Assembly: GCA_023458095.1 (NCBI GenBank)
Contig: JAEXAS010000026.1
Coordinates: forward strand, 124,001 to 188,000
DNA from: Actinomycetes bacterium
GTDB lineage: Bacteria > Actinomycetota > Actinomycetes > Propionibacteriales > Propionibacteriaceae
DNA length: 64,000 nucleotides
Reading direction: 5' to 3'
Position 1 is the first letter of the stretch, and each line of letters starts with the position of its first letter. Of the stretch, positions 1 through 8,308 are shown in pieces. The notes beneath the pieces were generated by a model. That model made no database searches, was not told where the DNA came from, and worked only from the letters and a program-made list of their open reading frames with translations. Made by a program: the position numbers and the translations under genes.

Positions 1-874
1 AGCCGATCATCGGAATCAGAGTCACCACCAAAGACACCATCGCCATGACCATGGCGTAGGGCACCCCGAGGATCAGCAAGAGGACGAAGGAGAACGCGGC
101 GTTCAGTCCCGACATCGAGATGCCCCCGGCGATGAATCCACCGACCGCCCCGGTGATCTTCTCGGTCAACTGCGCAAGCCGCTCGCGACCGTAGGCGGGG
201 GTCAGTCGGTACAAGGCCTGCTTCATCTCATCCAGGGACGCCAAGAAGTACAGCGTCAGAACGGCAACGATCATGGTCGCCGAAATGCCGTTGACCACAC
301 CGGAGGCGACGTTCAGTACGCCACTGCCGAGCGCCAGCAGCCGAGAGGGGTCAGACAGCCACGCCTGGGCACCGTCGAGAGCCGCATTCCATGCCTGCGG
401 GCCCCCGGTTACCGATACGAGGCCTTGGAACCACCCGGCGGCTTTGATGTCGGCGATGTAGCCCGGCACCGCGTGAGCGAAGCTGATCACCTGATTCACC
501 GCCGACGGGATCACGAAGAACACCAACACCACCAACAGGGCCAAAAACACCGAAAAGACCACGCCGATGGCTCGGCCTCGGCCCAGACCGCGGCGTTCGA
601 GCCTGCGCACCACGGGGTCCAAGGCCAAGGCAAGGAAGAGCGCCACCCCGACGGTGATCACGATCGTGGACAACGTGATCGTCGCTGCAGCCAAGGCGAC
701 CGCCACGATCACCGCGATGGTGGCGATGAACGTCCGGACGAAAGGATGGGCCGCATCGGTCACCACCCGCAGCCCAGACCCGGTGGCCTGCGCCGGATCC
801 TCCAGCATCGGATCGCCGAACACAGGATCCTCCGGCGCAGGATCCTCGGACGAAGCGGAGTCGGGCGCCACCAT
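1..874 (-). CDS. AI-2E family transporter, C-terminal part cut by window edge
   Basis: Reading the minus strand from the ATG at 874 gives about 291 residues that run off the window start. After an acidic, proline-rich cytoplasmic N-terminus (about 45 residues) come paired membrane helices (about 48-85), a third helix near 100-125, a soluble loop, and further helices. This is the layout of the AI-2E/PerM exporter family of 8-TM permeases. Substrates of most members are unknown, so AI-2 export should not be assumed. The ATG lies one base after the stop of the upstream membrane-protein gene, and its ribosome binding site (AGGAGAAC) lies inside that gene, so the two are probably translationally coupled. 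The end of the protein is not visible. Confidence 0.85.
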   Translation of the reverse strand, partial: MVAPDSASSEDPAPEDPVFGDPMLEDPAQATGSGLRVVTDAAHPFVRTFIATIAVIVAVALAAATITLSTIVITVGVALFLALALDPVVRRLERRGLGRGRAIGVVFSVFLALLVVLVFFVIPSAVNQVISFAHAVPGYIADIKAAGWFQGLVSVTGGPQAWNAALDGAQAWLSDPSRLLALGSGVLNVASGVVNGISATMIVAVLTLYFLASLDEMKQALYRLTPAYGRERLAQLTEKITGAVGGFIAGGISMSGLNAAFSFVLLLILGVPYAMVMAMVSLVVTLIPMIG

Positions 875-875
875 G

Positions 876-2282
876 TCAGTTCTCCTGGGACTCAGTTTCG
901 AGTTCGGCCTCGTCCCCCGGATCCGGAGTCACGGCCTCGACGACCTCACCGGGTGGGCGTTGCAGCAGACTCAGCACCAACAACACCAGCAGCGAAACCA
1001 CGGCAGTGCTGATCACCATCGGCACCGACAGCGGTCGGGTCATCACCAGCACCGCTGCGGCGAGGAGTGCGACCACAACCCGGAGCAGGACCCGCTGGTT
1101 GTACATCCACTCGCCGGCTTTCCCCGTGCTCAGCCCATGGTCGTCGGCGGCGTTGCGCACGGTCTGGGTGAAGTCGCCGTAGGCCTTCCTGACTTTGGTC
1201 GAGGAGACGAAGGGGCCACCCAGCCAGGCAACAATTCCAATCACGATCGCAAGCAGCACCACCGCAGTCGCGAGGTCCTTGATCGCTTGGGTAACCGTGT
1301 TCAGGAACAGCACCAGCACGTCATTGGGCATGACCGCCATCGGAATGCTGGCCTGCGCCATGACTTTGCCGACACCGATCCCGGCGAGCACCGCGGCTCC
1401 ACCCAGGCCCCAACCGACAGCGGCACCGATCGTGGCATGCCAGCGCCGGACGCTGACCAGCACGCCGGCCACCATCAAGCCCAGGACGACGATCCCCAGC
1501 CAATAGCCGGTGGCCAAAGCCGCTCGATAGGCGAGCTGAATCTGGGCCAACGAGTCGGCTTTGGCGATCACGACGGTCTTGTCGATAGCCGGAATCTGCG
1601 CAGCCAGGCTGAAGCCCTGGTCGACCAAAGCCTTCTTCACCTGCTCGATCAGCGGTCCCAGCTTGAGCCCGAGCCCCTCACGGGTGATGACCAGGCTGGA
1701 GTTGGGATCACCGGACAGGGCATCGGTCACCTGATCGTGGGTGATACGCAGGCTTTGCTGCCACACCTGGGAGAAGGCATCGGAGGACACCACCTTGAAA
1801 GTGACGTCGTACAAGGTGGACCGGACCCCATCGATGGCCGGCTGACGCAAAAGGTCAAGCGCCGTGGAGACGGTGGGGCGATTCGGCATGCTCTCTTGCA
1901 GCCCGTCGATCACTTGGTTGACCGAAGAATCGATGTCGACTTTCTGTTCGATCGCGGTCACCACCTCTTCGGTGATGTAGGTCTGCACCCGCGGATCGTC
2001 GATCAGTGGTCCGTAGGTCGCGACGAAACTCTCGGTGTTGCTCAACAGCACCCGGGCCCACCCGGCCGTAATCGCAGCGGGGGTGAGCAGAGCACCGATC
2101 AAAATCAGGGCCGTCGCGACCACACCGCGCCAGCGAGGCCCGCGGGCCGGTGCAGGCTTGTCCGGCGCAGCGGAGTTGTCGGAGGCGGCGAGCTTCTCGG
2201 CCAGCTCAGCGTTCTCCTTCTCCAACTCAGCCAGCCGAGCCTTCAGTTCAGCGATCTTCGGGTCGGTGCGGGGTGTCGCCAT
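876..2282 (-). CDS. Actinobacterial multi-pass membrane protein with N-terminal coiled coil
   Basis: The 468-residue product starts with a short coiled coil (about residues 8-35, rich in Glu, Leu and Lys), then a basic stretch and a membrane helix near 55-76. An extracytoplasmic region of about 180 residues follows, then a cluster of helices from about 260 to 375 and a pair near 400-445. The C-terminus is acidic. This layout recurs in actinobacterial integral membrane proteins of unknown function; I see no catalytic motif. It sits immediately upstream of the AI-2E-type permease with a one-base gap, so the two probably form a unit. The first ATG after the gap is used as start. Confidence 0.75.
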   Translation of the reverse strand: MATPRTDPKIAELKARLAELEKENAELAEKLAASDNSAAPDKPAPARGPRWRGVVATALILIGALLTPAAITAGWARVLLSNTESFVATYGPLIDDPRVQTYITEEVVTAIEQKVDIDSSVNQVIDGLQESMPNRPTVSTALDLLRQPAIDGVRSTLYDVTFKVVSSDAFSQVWQQSLRITHDQVTDALSGDPNSSLVITREGLGLKLGPLIEQVKKALVDQGFSLAAQIPAIDKTVVIAKADSLAQIQLAYRAALATGYWLGIVVLGLMVAGVLVSVRRWHATIGAAVGWGLGGAAVLAGIGVGKVMAQASIPMAVMPNDVLVLFLNTVTQAIKDLATAVVLLAIVIGIVAWLGGPFVSSTKVRKAYGDFTQTVRNAADDHGLSTGKAGEWMYNQRVLLRVVVALLAAAVLVMTRPLSVPMVISTAVVSLLVLLVLSLLQRPPGEVVEAVTPDPGDEAELETESQEN

Positions 2283-2423
2283 CGTCGGGTCCTCACTGTT
2301 CAGCGTTGGCGAGATCCGTATCGGTCTCTCACCGGGAATACGATCCCTGGCCTGTGCCGAGAACCGGACCCCGCGATCAGGCGGACCTTCCGGGTCGTTC
2401 GGCCCAAGGCCATTGGTCAGGGT

Positions 2424-2744
2424 CTAACTCAGAAGCTTCGCTTTCGCCGCAGCGAACTCGGCATCGGTCAGCACACCGGCGCTGTGCAACTGGGCGAGCT
2501 TCTCTATCTCGGCGAGCATGGTGCTGCCAGCCGCCTGGGTCGGCGGTGGCGGCGGGGGTGCCATCTGTTGGGGCGGCACCTGCTGAGGGGCATAGGCCTG
2601 CTCGGCGGTGGCCTGCTTCTCCGCCTGTCGCTGGGCCTGACGGTTTGCGACCGCACCCATGGTGGCTTGCGCCGTTCCGGCGATTACGGCAGTGCGAGCG
2701 GCGGTACCGATCAGTCCGGGGCGTCCCATTCTTCTCATTGGCAT
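2424..2744 (-). CDS. SHOCT-domain protein
   Basis: The product has 106 residues. It starts with an Arg/Met-rich N-terminus and a short hydrophobic Ala/Thr segment, followed by a Gln/Ala region and a run of prolines. The C-terminal 28 residues (from AEIEKLAQLHSAGVL to the end) match a SHOCT domain, a short C-terminal helical pair thought to mediate oligomerisation. The ATG at 2744 was preferred over an upstream in-frame start because AGAGGAAC lies just before it and the longer version would overlap the previous gene. It lies 14 bases after the DUF6325-type gene and probably belongs to the same transcript. No enzymatic role is visible. Confidence 0.75.
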   Translation of the reverse strand: MPMRRMGRPGLIGTAARTAVIAGTAQATMGAVANRQAQRQAEKQATAEQAYAPQQVPPQQMAPPPPPPTQAAGSTMLAEIEKLAQLHSAGVLTDAEFAAAKAKLLS

Positions 2745-2757
2745 GATGGTTCCTCTT

Positions 2758-3180
2758 CTAGTCGGCGAACTCAGCGAGTTCAGCGACCTCATTCACGACG
2801 TCGGCGGTGAATCGCTCCACGGGACGCACCCGGGCGCCTGACTCCGCAACCGCCTGCACGATCTTGCGTGCCCAGGTGTTCTCGATCAGTACCACCAGGG
2901 CCGTGTCCCCGGCAGGAAGTTCCTCGGTGAGGACCTCGACATCGTCGGTTCCGATCATGCCGGGAGCCTGCGGGTGAACGCCCACCAATCCGAATTCGTC
3001 GGCGAACTCGGCGAGTTCAAAGACCGCCCGGTTGCCGGCTGAGTCAATCCTGATGAGCGCAATATCCATCAAGGTGATGACCCCAGCGCTGGTGGCGGCG
3101 CGCAATGTCGCGGTCACCTGCGCTGGGGCCACGCCTCTCGGAAACTCGACCACATAGAGGTCGGCTGGTCCGTAGATCAT
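2758..3180 (-). CDS. DUF6325-like small acidic protein
   Basis: A 140-residue soluble protein of alternating beta and alpha segments. It starts MIYGPADLYVVEFP and contains the repeated phrase ELAEFAD (near residues 55 and 133), as in the actinobacterial DUF6325 family, which accompanies SHOCT proteins. It resembles stress-associated DUF1269-type proteins but has no transmembrane helix. No catalytic residue can be assigned. The gene sits between two SHOCT-domain genes on the same strand (18 and 13 bases from its neighbours), which suggests a functional trio. The function is unknown; the family name is from memory of the motif pattern. Confidence 0.7.
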   Translation of the reverse strand: MIYGPADLYVVEFPRGVAPAQVTATLRAATSAGVITLMDIALIRIDSAGNRAVFELAEFADEFGLVGVHPQAPGMIGTDDVEVLTEELPAGDTALVVLIENTWARKIVQAVAESGARVRPVERFTADVVNEVAELAEFAD

Positions 3181-3198
3181 CGGATCACCAAGACCAAC

Positions 3199-3576
3199 TC
3201 AGGCCAGAGCCTTGGCCTTGATCTGATCAAACTCGGCCTGGCTGATCGTGCCAGCGTCCAGCAGCGCTTTGGCATTGGCGATCTGAGCAGCAGGATCGGT
3301 CGATCCCGATACCGAACGGATGTAATCCTCGGCCTCAGCGCGTGACTGCTGAGCGGCGGCCATGCTGCGCTCCGTCATGCCCTTGCCGCGGGCGATCACA
3401 TAGATCAAGGCGGTGAGCAGCGGGATGAAGAGCAAGGCGATCAGCCAGATGGCCTTCACCCAGCCGTTCATCGCAGAGTCACGGAAGATGTCCACGATGA
3501 TCTGGAACAGGATCATCAAATACATGATGAAGAAGAAGGCCCAGATCATTAACCACAAGAAGTCCCAAAACTGCAT
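3199..3576 (-). CDS. PLDc_N/SHOCT membrane protein
   Basis: The 125-residue product opens with two strongly hydrophobic segments (about 5-30 and 40-62) separated by a short loop with MNGWVKAIW. This is the pattern of the phospholipase D nuclease N-terminal (PLDc_N) membrane domain, which in this context has no nuclease attached. The C-terminus (about 98-125, AQIANAKALLDAGTISQAEFDQ) is a SHOCT domain. It is the promoter-proximal gene of the small minus-strand operon 3576 to 2424. A membrane-anchored scaffold role is an inference. The start is the first ATG of the frame. Confidence 0.75.
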   Translation of the reverse strand: MQFWDFLWLMIWAFFFIMYLMILFQIIVDIFRDSAMNGWVKAIWLIALLFIPLLTALIYVIARGKGMTERSMAAAQQSRAEAEDYIRSVSGSTDPAAQIANAKALLDAGTISQAEFDQIKAKALA

Positions 3577-3888
3577 ATCGGCGGTCGTCCTTTCGCTACA
3601 GGCCCCGGGTTGTCTCCACAGTGAGTTCGGGGCAGTCCGATGGTCATTACTCGGACTCCAGATTTCACAGTAGGGCCCCTCAAACGGCCTCGCAGGAAGC
3701 TGGCGATCAAAGTCGGTACTATTTTTACCCCCTCTTCAGGAACCCCGCGGTGTGCCGATTTCGGTAACGACCCGGCTGTACCTCGAGCGAATCGAGGCAT
3801 CCCGGAGGTGTTCCACCCATCTCGGCGCTCCGCGTTCGAGCCGACCACCCAGCAGCCCGCACCGCCCCGCCGCCGCCAGACATGACAA
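3577..3888. other. Intergenic region, no convincing gene
   Basis: About 310 bases upstream of the PLDc_N/SHOCT operon and downstream of the PspC gene. Open frames exist on both strands but lack ribosome binding sites and any recognisable family. The region should contain the promoter of the leftward operon, which I cannot pinpoint. Confidence 0.5.
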
Positions 3889-3915
3889 AGCCCGGACCTG
3901 AACCAGGTCCGGGCT
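3889..3915 (-). terminator. Rho-independent terminator of the pspC-like gene
   Basis: A perfect 12-bp inverted repeat (AGCCCGGACCTG with its complement) separated by three bases, followed on the minus strand by TTTGT. It begins 12 bases beyond the stop of the PspC-domain gene at 3928. Confidence 0.8.
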
Positions 3916-3927
3916 CAATGCCAAGGG

Positions 3928-4131
3928 TCAGCCGACGACCTTGTTGCCCTGATCATCGGGCACGACCAGCCACATCACCAGGTAGGCCAGAGCGGGCAGG
4001 CCGATCAACACGCTGGTGACCACCCACAGGATCCGCACCAGGGTCGGGTCCCAACCCAGGGTGCGGGCCACACCGCCACAGACGCCAACGATCATCTTGT
4101 CGGTGGTGGACCGAGTCAACGGTTCGCTCAT
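3928..4131 (-). CDS. PspC-domain membrane protein
   Basis: A 67-residue protein that is almost entirely a PspC domain. The conserved phrase VCGGVARTLGWDPTLVRI (residues 17-34) precedes one long hydrophobic helix (about 35-58) and a short charged tail. PspC proteins sense membrane stress in the phage-shock response. Free-standing short versions are common in Actinobacteria, often beside two-component systems, as here: a histidine kinase gene lies 156 bases upstream on the same strand. A terminator follows immediately. Confidence 0.85.
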   Translation of the reverse strand: MSEPLTRSTTDKMIVGVCGGVARTLGWDPTLVRILWVVTSVLIGLPALAYLVMWLVVPDDQGNKVVG

Positions 4132-4287
4132 TTCAGGTTCCTCTCACGAATGCCATGTATCGGCGCGGCGATCCCGGCACCCCTCTGCCAATTTTTGGAC
4201 TTCGTCCGCGCATGTCGGGGAAGAACCTAGCGGTAATTCATCGCAACCGCGTATCCGCGGCGTCGCAGTCTCGATACAACGCCGACC

Positions 4288-5220
4288 TCAGCGGCTCCCC
4301 GGGGACTCCACCATGGGCTGGCCCACGGGGAGTTCGATACGAACCGCGGTCCCTTCTCCTTCACGGGAACGCACCGAGACCCGACCACCATGGCGTTCGA
4401 CGACCACCTTCACCAGAGGCAGGCCCAAACCCGATCCGGAGGTCCCTCGGGCATTCGAGGCGCGCGCCAGTTCGCTCCACACCTGAGTCAGGTCCTGGGC
4501 CGGAATCCCGATCCCGGTATCGGCGACCTCGAGCCAGACCCGTCCATGGGCTTCACCGGCACGCACTTCGACGCAATCACCATCGCCGGTGAACTTGGCA
4601 GCATTGGCCAGCAGATTGAACACCACCAAGTAGAGCAGGTCGGAATCCCCGCCCACGGACGGGATCCGCCACGGGACGGTGGGAAAGCTCACCGTGAACT
4701 CCCGTGAACTGCCGGCCTGTTGCAGCGAGGCGTTGACCGCTTGCACGGCCTCGGCCACGATTTCTCCCAGATCTACCGGTTCCACCTCCAACGGTCGCGA
4801 TTGGAGGTCCGAAAGCTTGCGCAGGTCGCCCACCAGGCTGCCCAACCGCTCGGCCTGAGCATCAGCGATCTCGAGATGGGGTGATCCATTGGTTCCGTGC
4901 GCAGCGAGCGCAGCCCGAATCGCGGTGAGCGGATTCTTCATTTCGTGGTCCAGCCGAGCCAAGAACTCCTGGTGTTGGATGCTCGCCTGCAGTGCCCCCG
5001 ATGTCGCCAACTCTTGCCTGCGCTTCGCGGACCGATCAGCGACGATCACCCACACCCCGACGATGAGGGTAAACAGCGCCCCCGCCTCGAGAGCCAGCCC
5101 CGCCGGGGTGATGGTGAAGCGCACCAACACATCTGAGTAGGCGAACCGTAAAACCACGGCGGCGAGCACGCCCAGGATCGCCGGTATCAAGATCAGCAGA
5201 ATCCGAAGCCGGGAGTTCAT
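4288..5220 (-). CDS. Membrane sensor histidine kinase
   Basis: A 310-residue kinase with two N-terminal membrane helices (about 6-28 and 38-61) enclosing only about ten extracytoplasmic residues, so it may sense a membrane signal or a partner protein. The H-box is HEMKNPLTA with phospho-acceptor His92. The ATPase domain shows the N-box (NLLANAAKF), G1 (DTGIGIP) and G2 (GSGLGL). Its ATG overlaps the stop of the response regulator gene by 4 bases, so the two form a translationally coupled pair. The upstream lipoprotein may feed the signal (inference). Confidence 0.9.
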   Translation of the reverse strand: MNSRLRILLILIPAILGVLAAVVLRFAYSDVLVRFTITPAGLALEAGALFTLIVGVWVIVADRSAKRRQELATSGALQASIQHQEFLARLDHEMKNPLTAIRAALAAHGTNGSPHLEIADAQAERLGSLVGDLRKLSDLQSRPLEVEPVDLGEIVAEAVQAVNASLQQAGSSREFTVSFPTVPWRIPSVGGDSDLLYLVVFNLLANAAKFTGDGDCVEVRAGEAHGRVWLEVADTGIGIPAQDLTQVWSELARASNARGTSGSGLGLPLVKVVVERHGGRVSVRSREGEGTAVRIELPVGQPMVESPGSR

Positions 5221-5930
5221 GCCCGCTGCACTTTGGCGACGAATCGATAACCCATGGACTGGACGGTCTCGATGTAGCGGGGACGCCCGGCGTCATCGTT
5301 CAGCACTCGCCGAAGCTCAGCCACTCGGTGGTCCACAGCCCGGGTACTGGCAGGAAAGTCGAAACCCCACAAGGTGGACAGCAACCGGTCACGGGTGTGT
5401 ACCTCACCAGGCCGACCCATGAGGTACTCCAGCAGCAGCATCGCCCGTGGGGTCAGCGCCAACTCTTTGCCGGAGAGCCACACCCGGCGCGCCCGCCGAT
5501 CGAAAATCATCTCCCCCGCCACCAGGCGGTCCGCCGCGCTCAAGGGTGGCGTACCGGGAGTGGCTCGACGCAGCACGGCCCGAATCCGCGACACCAACTC
5601 GTCGGGATCGAACGGTTTGCTCAGGTAATCGTCGGCGCCTTCGTCGAGGGCCGCGGAGCGTTCCGGAGTGGCATCGACCTTGGTCAGCAGGATCAGCGGG
5701 GTCCAATCGCCTTGCTGGCGCAGTTCGCGCACGACTCCCCGTCCGTCCAAACGGGGCATCAACACGTCGCACACGATGATCGCCGGACGCCACGATGCGG
5801 TTGCAGCCAATGCAGCGACACCGTCCCCGGCGACTCGAACATCGAAGCCGGCATGGGCCAAGAACGGCGCGAGCGAGTCGGTGATCGCCGACTCGTCATC
5901 AACCAGCAGGACTTTGATCGGTTCAGGCAT
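5217..5930 (-). CDS. OmpR-family response regulator
   Basis: The 237-residue protein has a receiver domain (residues 5-120) with the acidic pair Asp11/Asp12, phospho-acceptor Asp55 in CDVLMP, and Lys105 in LSKPF. A C-terminal winged-helix DNA-binding domain (about 135-233) carries the typical RVAELRRVL and GYRFV elements. It is the cognate partner of the overlapping histidine kinase. Its start codon abuts the stop of the lipoprotein gene (5931), so the three genes form one operon. Target genes cannot be deduced from the sequence. Confidence 0.92.
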   Translation of the reverse strand: MPEPIKVLLVDDESAITDSLAPFLAHAGFDVRVAGDGVAALAATASWRPAIIVCDVLMPRLDGRGVVRELRQQGDWTPLILLTKVDATPERSAALDEGADDYLSKPFDPDELVSRIRAVLRRATPGTPPLSAADRLVAGEMIFDRRARRVWLSGKELALTPRAMLLLEYLMGRPGEVHTRDRLLSTLWGFDFPASTRAVDHRVAELRRVLNDDAGRPRYIETVQSMGYRFVAKVQRA

Positions 5931-6548
5931 TTACCGCTCCGAGACAGGGTTGGGTTTGGCGACTGTCCGAAATCCCGTGACATCGAGCTTCGGATTGCCA
6001 CGATCCCAATAGAGGTAGCTGAAGGGCGCCTCGACTTTGGCCGAGTCGATCTCACGAATGATGAAGTGCCCCATGCCCGAAGCCTTGCTGACAGTGAGAA
6101 TGTCGACCTTCTCAGCAAGCAAGGTGGTGAATGAAGCATCCACGATCACCTTGTGACAGTCCTCGGTCAGCCGCGTGATGACCTGGGGCCGGTCAAGGGT
6201 GAGCAGCCCCTTGGGGCAACCGGTGGTGACTTCGACCTGGTTGGCGTAATACGACCGGCGGGCAAGGTCGATCTCATCGGTGTCAGCATCGCCGGATTGA
6301 GTCGGCTCCGAGGCCGCTGGCGAATCCGTAGGTTCCTGCGGCGATTCGGAAGTTGCGGAAACCTCGGTCACCTCATCAGAGGCCGCCTCGGAGGCGGCAG
6401 ATTCGGTGTGGACAAGGTCCACGCTGCACCCACTGACCGCCAATGCCATCGCCACGATCCCTGCGACCAGCGCTGCAGGGATCAGCTTTTGCGCACTCCG
6501 CGCCTGCCACCGCTCCAGGTTAAACATCGCATTGAGCTCACTGTTCAT
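5931..6548 (-). CDS. Lipoprotein with DUF3060-like domain
   Basis: The product has a basic N-terminus, a hydrophobic segment and the lipobox LAVSGC, so it is probably a diacylglyceryl-anchored surface lipoprotein. A low-complexity Ser/Glu/Thr/Pro linker follows. The C-terminal 110 residues start with CPKG and contain short repeated beta-strand phrases with one further Cys (TEDCHKVIV), resembling the DUF3060 beta-repeat fold. An alternative in-frame GTG lies at 6566; I chose the ATG at 6548 because GGGGTGGGG precedes it. It directly precedes and touches the response regulator gene, so it could be the sensor's accessory or signal-input protein (inference). Confidence 0.7.
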   Translation of the reverse strand: MNSELNAMFNLERWQARSAQKLIPAALVAGIVAMALAVSGCSVDLVHTESAASEAASDEVTEVSATSESPQEPTDSPAASEPTQSGDADTDEIDLARRSYYANQVEVTTGCPKGLLTLDRPQVITRLTEDCHKVIVDASFTTLLAEKVDILTVSKASGMGHFIIREIDSAKVEAPFSYLYWDRGNPKLDVTGFRTVAKPNPVSER

Positions 6549-6648
6549 CGAATTGCCCCACCCCACTTGGAGGGCAGCATAGTGGTTCGCTTCCGCGGAA
6601 TCCCCCGCCGGTGCACGACGCTGTTATCGACGCACGATTCTCATGGGT

Positions 6649-6921
6649 TCATGAGGTGAAAAGGCTGATCCAAAAGGCGACTACCCAGGCAGCGACCTGG
6701 AGGTACCCCAACACCAATCCGATGATCGCGGCCGATCGTCCGCGTTCTCCCGTCTTGTCGATCCGAACAATGGCGAGATGGCCCAGAATGACCGGCAGCA
6801 CCGTCATTCCCAGCAGGCCGGTGATCAGCGCCACCACAGCGAGCGCGTTCATTGGCGGTTTGACCGGCACCGCGTAATACCCCGTGGGCGGCGCATAGGT
6901 GTTGTACTGCGACTCGTTCAT
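6649..6921 (-). CDS. DUF4190 two-helix membrane protein
   Basis: A 90-residue protein with a Tyr/Pro-rich N-terminal tail (SQYNTYAPPTGYY) followed by two membrane helices (about 28-52 and 65-88). The connecting loop ILGHLAIVRIDKTGERGR is characteristic of DUF4190. The ATG at 6921 was chosen over an ATG four codons earlier because GAGGAGACCG sits immediately upstream of it. Function is unknown; such proteins often accompany septation or stress genes in Actinobacteria. Confidence 0.8.
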   Translation of the reverse strand: MNESQYNTYAPPTGYYAVPVKPPMNALAVVALITGLLGMTVLPVILGHLAIVRIDKTGERGRSAAIIGLVLGYLQVAAWVVAFWISLFTS

Positions 6922-6999
6922 CGGTCTCCTCAAGGTTGGGGTTGATCGGCGGTCGTGGCAGCCAATCTAGAGGACCGGTTTCGCAGCCAGGTAGCAGGC

Positions 7000-7019
7000 C
7001 TGTCGCAGATCTGCGACAG
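7000..7019. promoter_or_regulatory. Perfect 20-bp palindrome, candidate operator
   Basis: The sequence CTGTCGCAGATCTGCGACAG is a perfect dyad with AGATCT at its centre. It lies about 79 bases upstream of the DUF4190 start and 31 bases past the stop of the small gene ending at 7050. With no loop and no T-run it looks more like a protein-binding site than a terminator. Confidence 0.45.
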
Positions 7020-7049
7020 CGGTGCCCGACCGGGATGACGCGCAGCGTG

Positions 7050-7415
7050 CTAGCTGGGTTCGCCGGACGGGCTCGCCGATGCCCCGGACAGCCGCTGGTC
7101 AAGGGCGGTGCGCAAATCAGCGACCGAGAAGCCCGGCACCACCGGCTCGATGTCCTTCAGGGCCGTCGACGCCGCCACCGTGCCGCTGGAGTCACCGATG
7201 GCTTCCAGCACCACGCCGGGTTCGACCCCCAAGCCGTCGGCAACCTGCTGGACGGTCATCCAGCCCTTGATGTCGGTGGTCGTCAGTTGTTCGGCGACCA
7301 CGGGCTGGCGTCCGGAGGTCTGCCACAGTCCCATCGCCTGGGTGACTCCCACGGTGCCGAAAATCACCACAAACCACAGCAGGGGCAGCAGCCAGCGGGT
7401 CTTCTTCTTCATCAT
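7050..7415 (-). CDS. Small membrane-anchored partner of the Fe-S protein
   Basis: A 121-residue protein beginning MMKKKTRW. It has one membrane helix (about 8-28), then an extracytoplasmic region with TTTDIKGWMTVQQVADGLGV and two short helical repeats resembling a helix-rich ligand-binding module. The C-terminus is Ser/Pro-rich. Its ATG overlaps the stop of the 4Fe-4S membrane protein (ATGATGA), with AAAGGAACC as ribosome binding site, so stoichiometric co-translation is likely. I do not recognise a named family. Given the coupling, a subunit or assembly factor of the electron-transfer protein is the best guess. Confidence 0.65.
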   Translation of the reverse strand: MMKKKTRWLLPLLWFVVIFGTVGVTQAMGLWQTSGRQPVVAEQLTTTDIKGWMTVQQVADGLGVEPGVVLEAIGDSSGTVAASTALKDIEPVVPGFSVADLRTALDQRLSGASASPSGEPS

Positions 7416-8308
7416 CGGTTCCTTTGGTCGGTCTTGAGTAACGTGGCCACCGCGACAGGTGGCCCGACAGTAAGGGCGCCCCGCACCGGGCAGGCCGCGA
7501 CACAGTCCAGGCAGCCCACGCAGTCGGGATGGACGGCGGGATCGGCCTGGGAGACGGTGATGCCCACCGGGCACGGCTTGTCACATAGCGTGCAGTCGGT
7601 ACAGACGTCGGCGTTTCGTCGAATGCGCAGGAAGCTGAATCGACCGAGCACGGAGAACACCGCCCCGAGCGGGCACAGATAGCGACACCACAGTCGCTCA
7701 ACGAACAGCGAACCGAGCAGAATCGCTGCGGTGATGCCCACCGCGATCGCGATCACCTCGTTCCATTCGAACAGCCAACGCAGGCCGAAGATGGTCACGT
7801 AGGGGTCGTAGTCAGCGAACCACAGTTGGCCGGTGACCGAACTCATCAAGATCACCAATCCCAGCACTGCGAAACGCCCGTTGCGCAGGACCTGATCGAT
7901 CCGTTCGGAGGGATGCCACTGCGGCAGGTGCAGGGCCCGGGCGGCCTTCCCAAGCCAGTCCTGGATGGTCCCCAGCGGGCAGATCCAGCCGCAGAATGCG
8001 TTTCCGGCCAACAGGATGGCGATCAGGACCGCTAGGCCCAAGATGAGATTCGAGGAGTGGATCTTGGTGATCAATGCGCCTGTGGTCAGCCAGGTGATCA
8101 AGGTCTCCACCGCGCCGAAGGGGCACAAGGCATCCACCGAGGCGGCGCCGGCGGCCTGTTCGGTCTGATGCTTGAAGGCGGTCACCACGATGAGGACCGC
8201 GAAGGCGAGTTGAACGATGCGCCGGACCAGCGTCGTGCGACGCATGTCGCGCAGGCGCTGCCGGGCTCGACTGGGGCGACGGTGCTCCGAATCGGTGTTG
8301 ACGGACAT
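7412..8308 (-). CDS. NapH/NosR-like membrane polyferredoxin
   Basis: A 298-residue integral membrane protein with about five hydrophobic segments. Cys-Pro motifs of the NapH/NosR/RdxA group appear as CPFGAVETL, GWICPLG and LCPLGA. A C-terminal double 4Fe-4S domain has CTDCTLCDKPCP and CVGCLDCVAACP. Family members move electrons between the quinone pool and periplasmic or membrane partners. No nap, nos or cco genes are visible nearby, so the partner pathway is unknown. The ATG at 8308 is preferred to a longer frame because GGAGGTCC stands directly upstream and the extra N-terminus is not protein-like. Confidence 0.85.
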   Translation of the reverse strand: MSVNTDSEHRRPSRARQRLRDMRRTTLVRRIVQLAFAVLIVVTAFKHQTEQAAGAASVDALCPFGAVETLITWLTTGALITKIHSSNLILGLAVLIAILLAGNAFCGWICPLGTIQDWLGKAARALHLPQWHPSERIDQVLRNGRFAVLGLVILMSSVTGQLWFADYDPYVTIFGLRWLFEWNEVIAIAVGITAAILLGSLFVERLWCRYLCPLGAVFSVLGRFSFLRIRRNADVCTDCTLCDKPCPVGITVSQADPAVHPDCVGCLDCVAACPVRGALTVGPPVAVATLLKTDQRNR

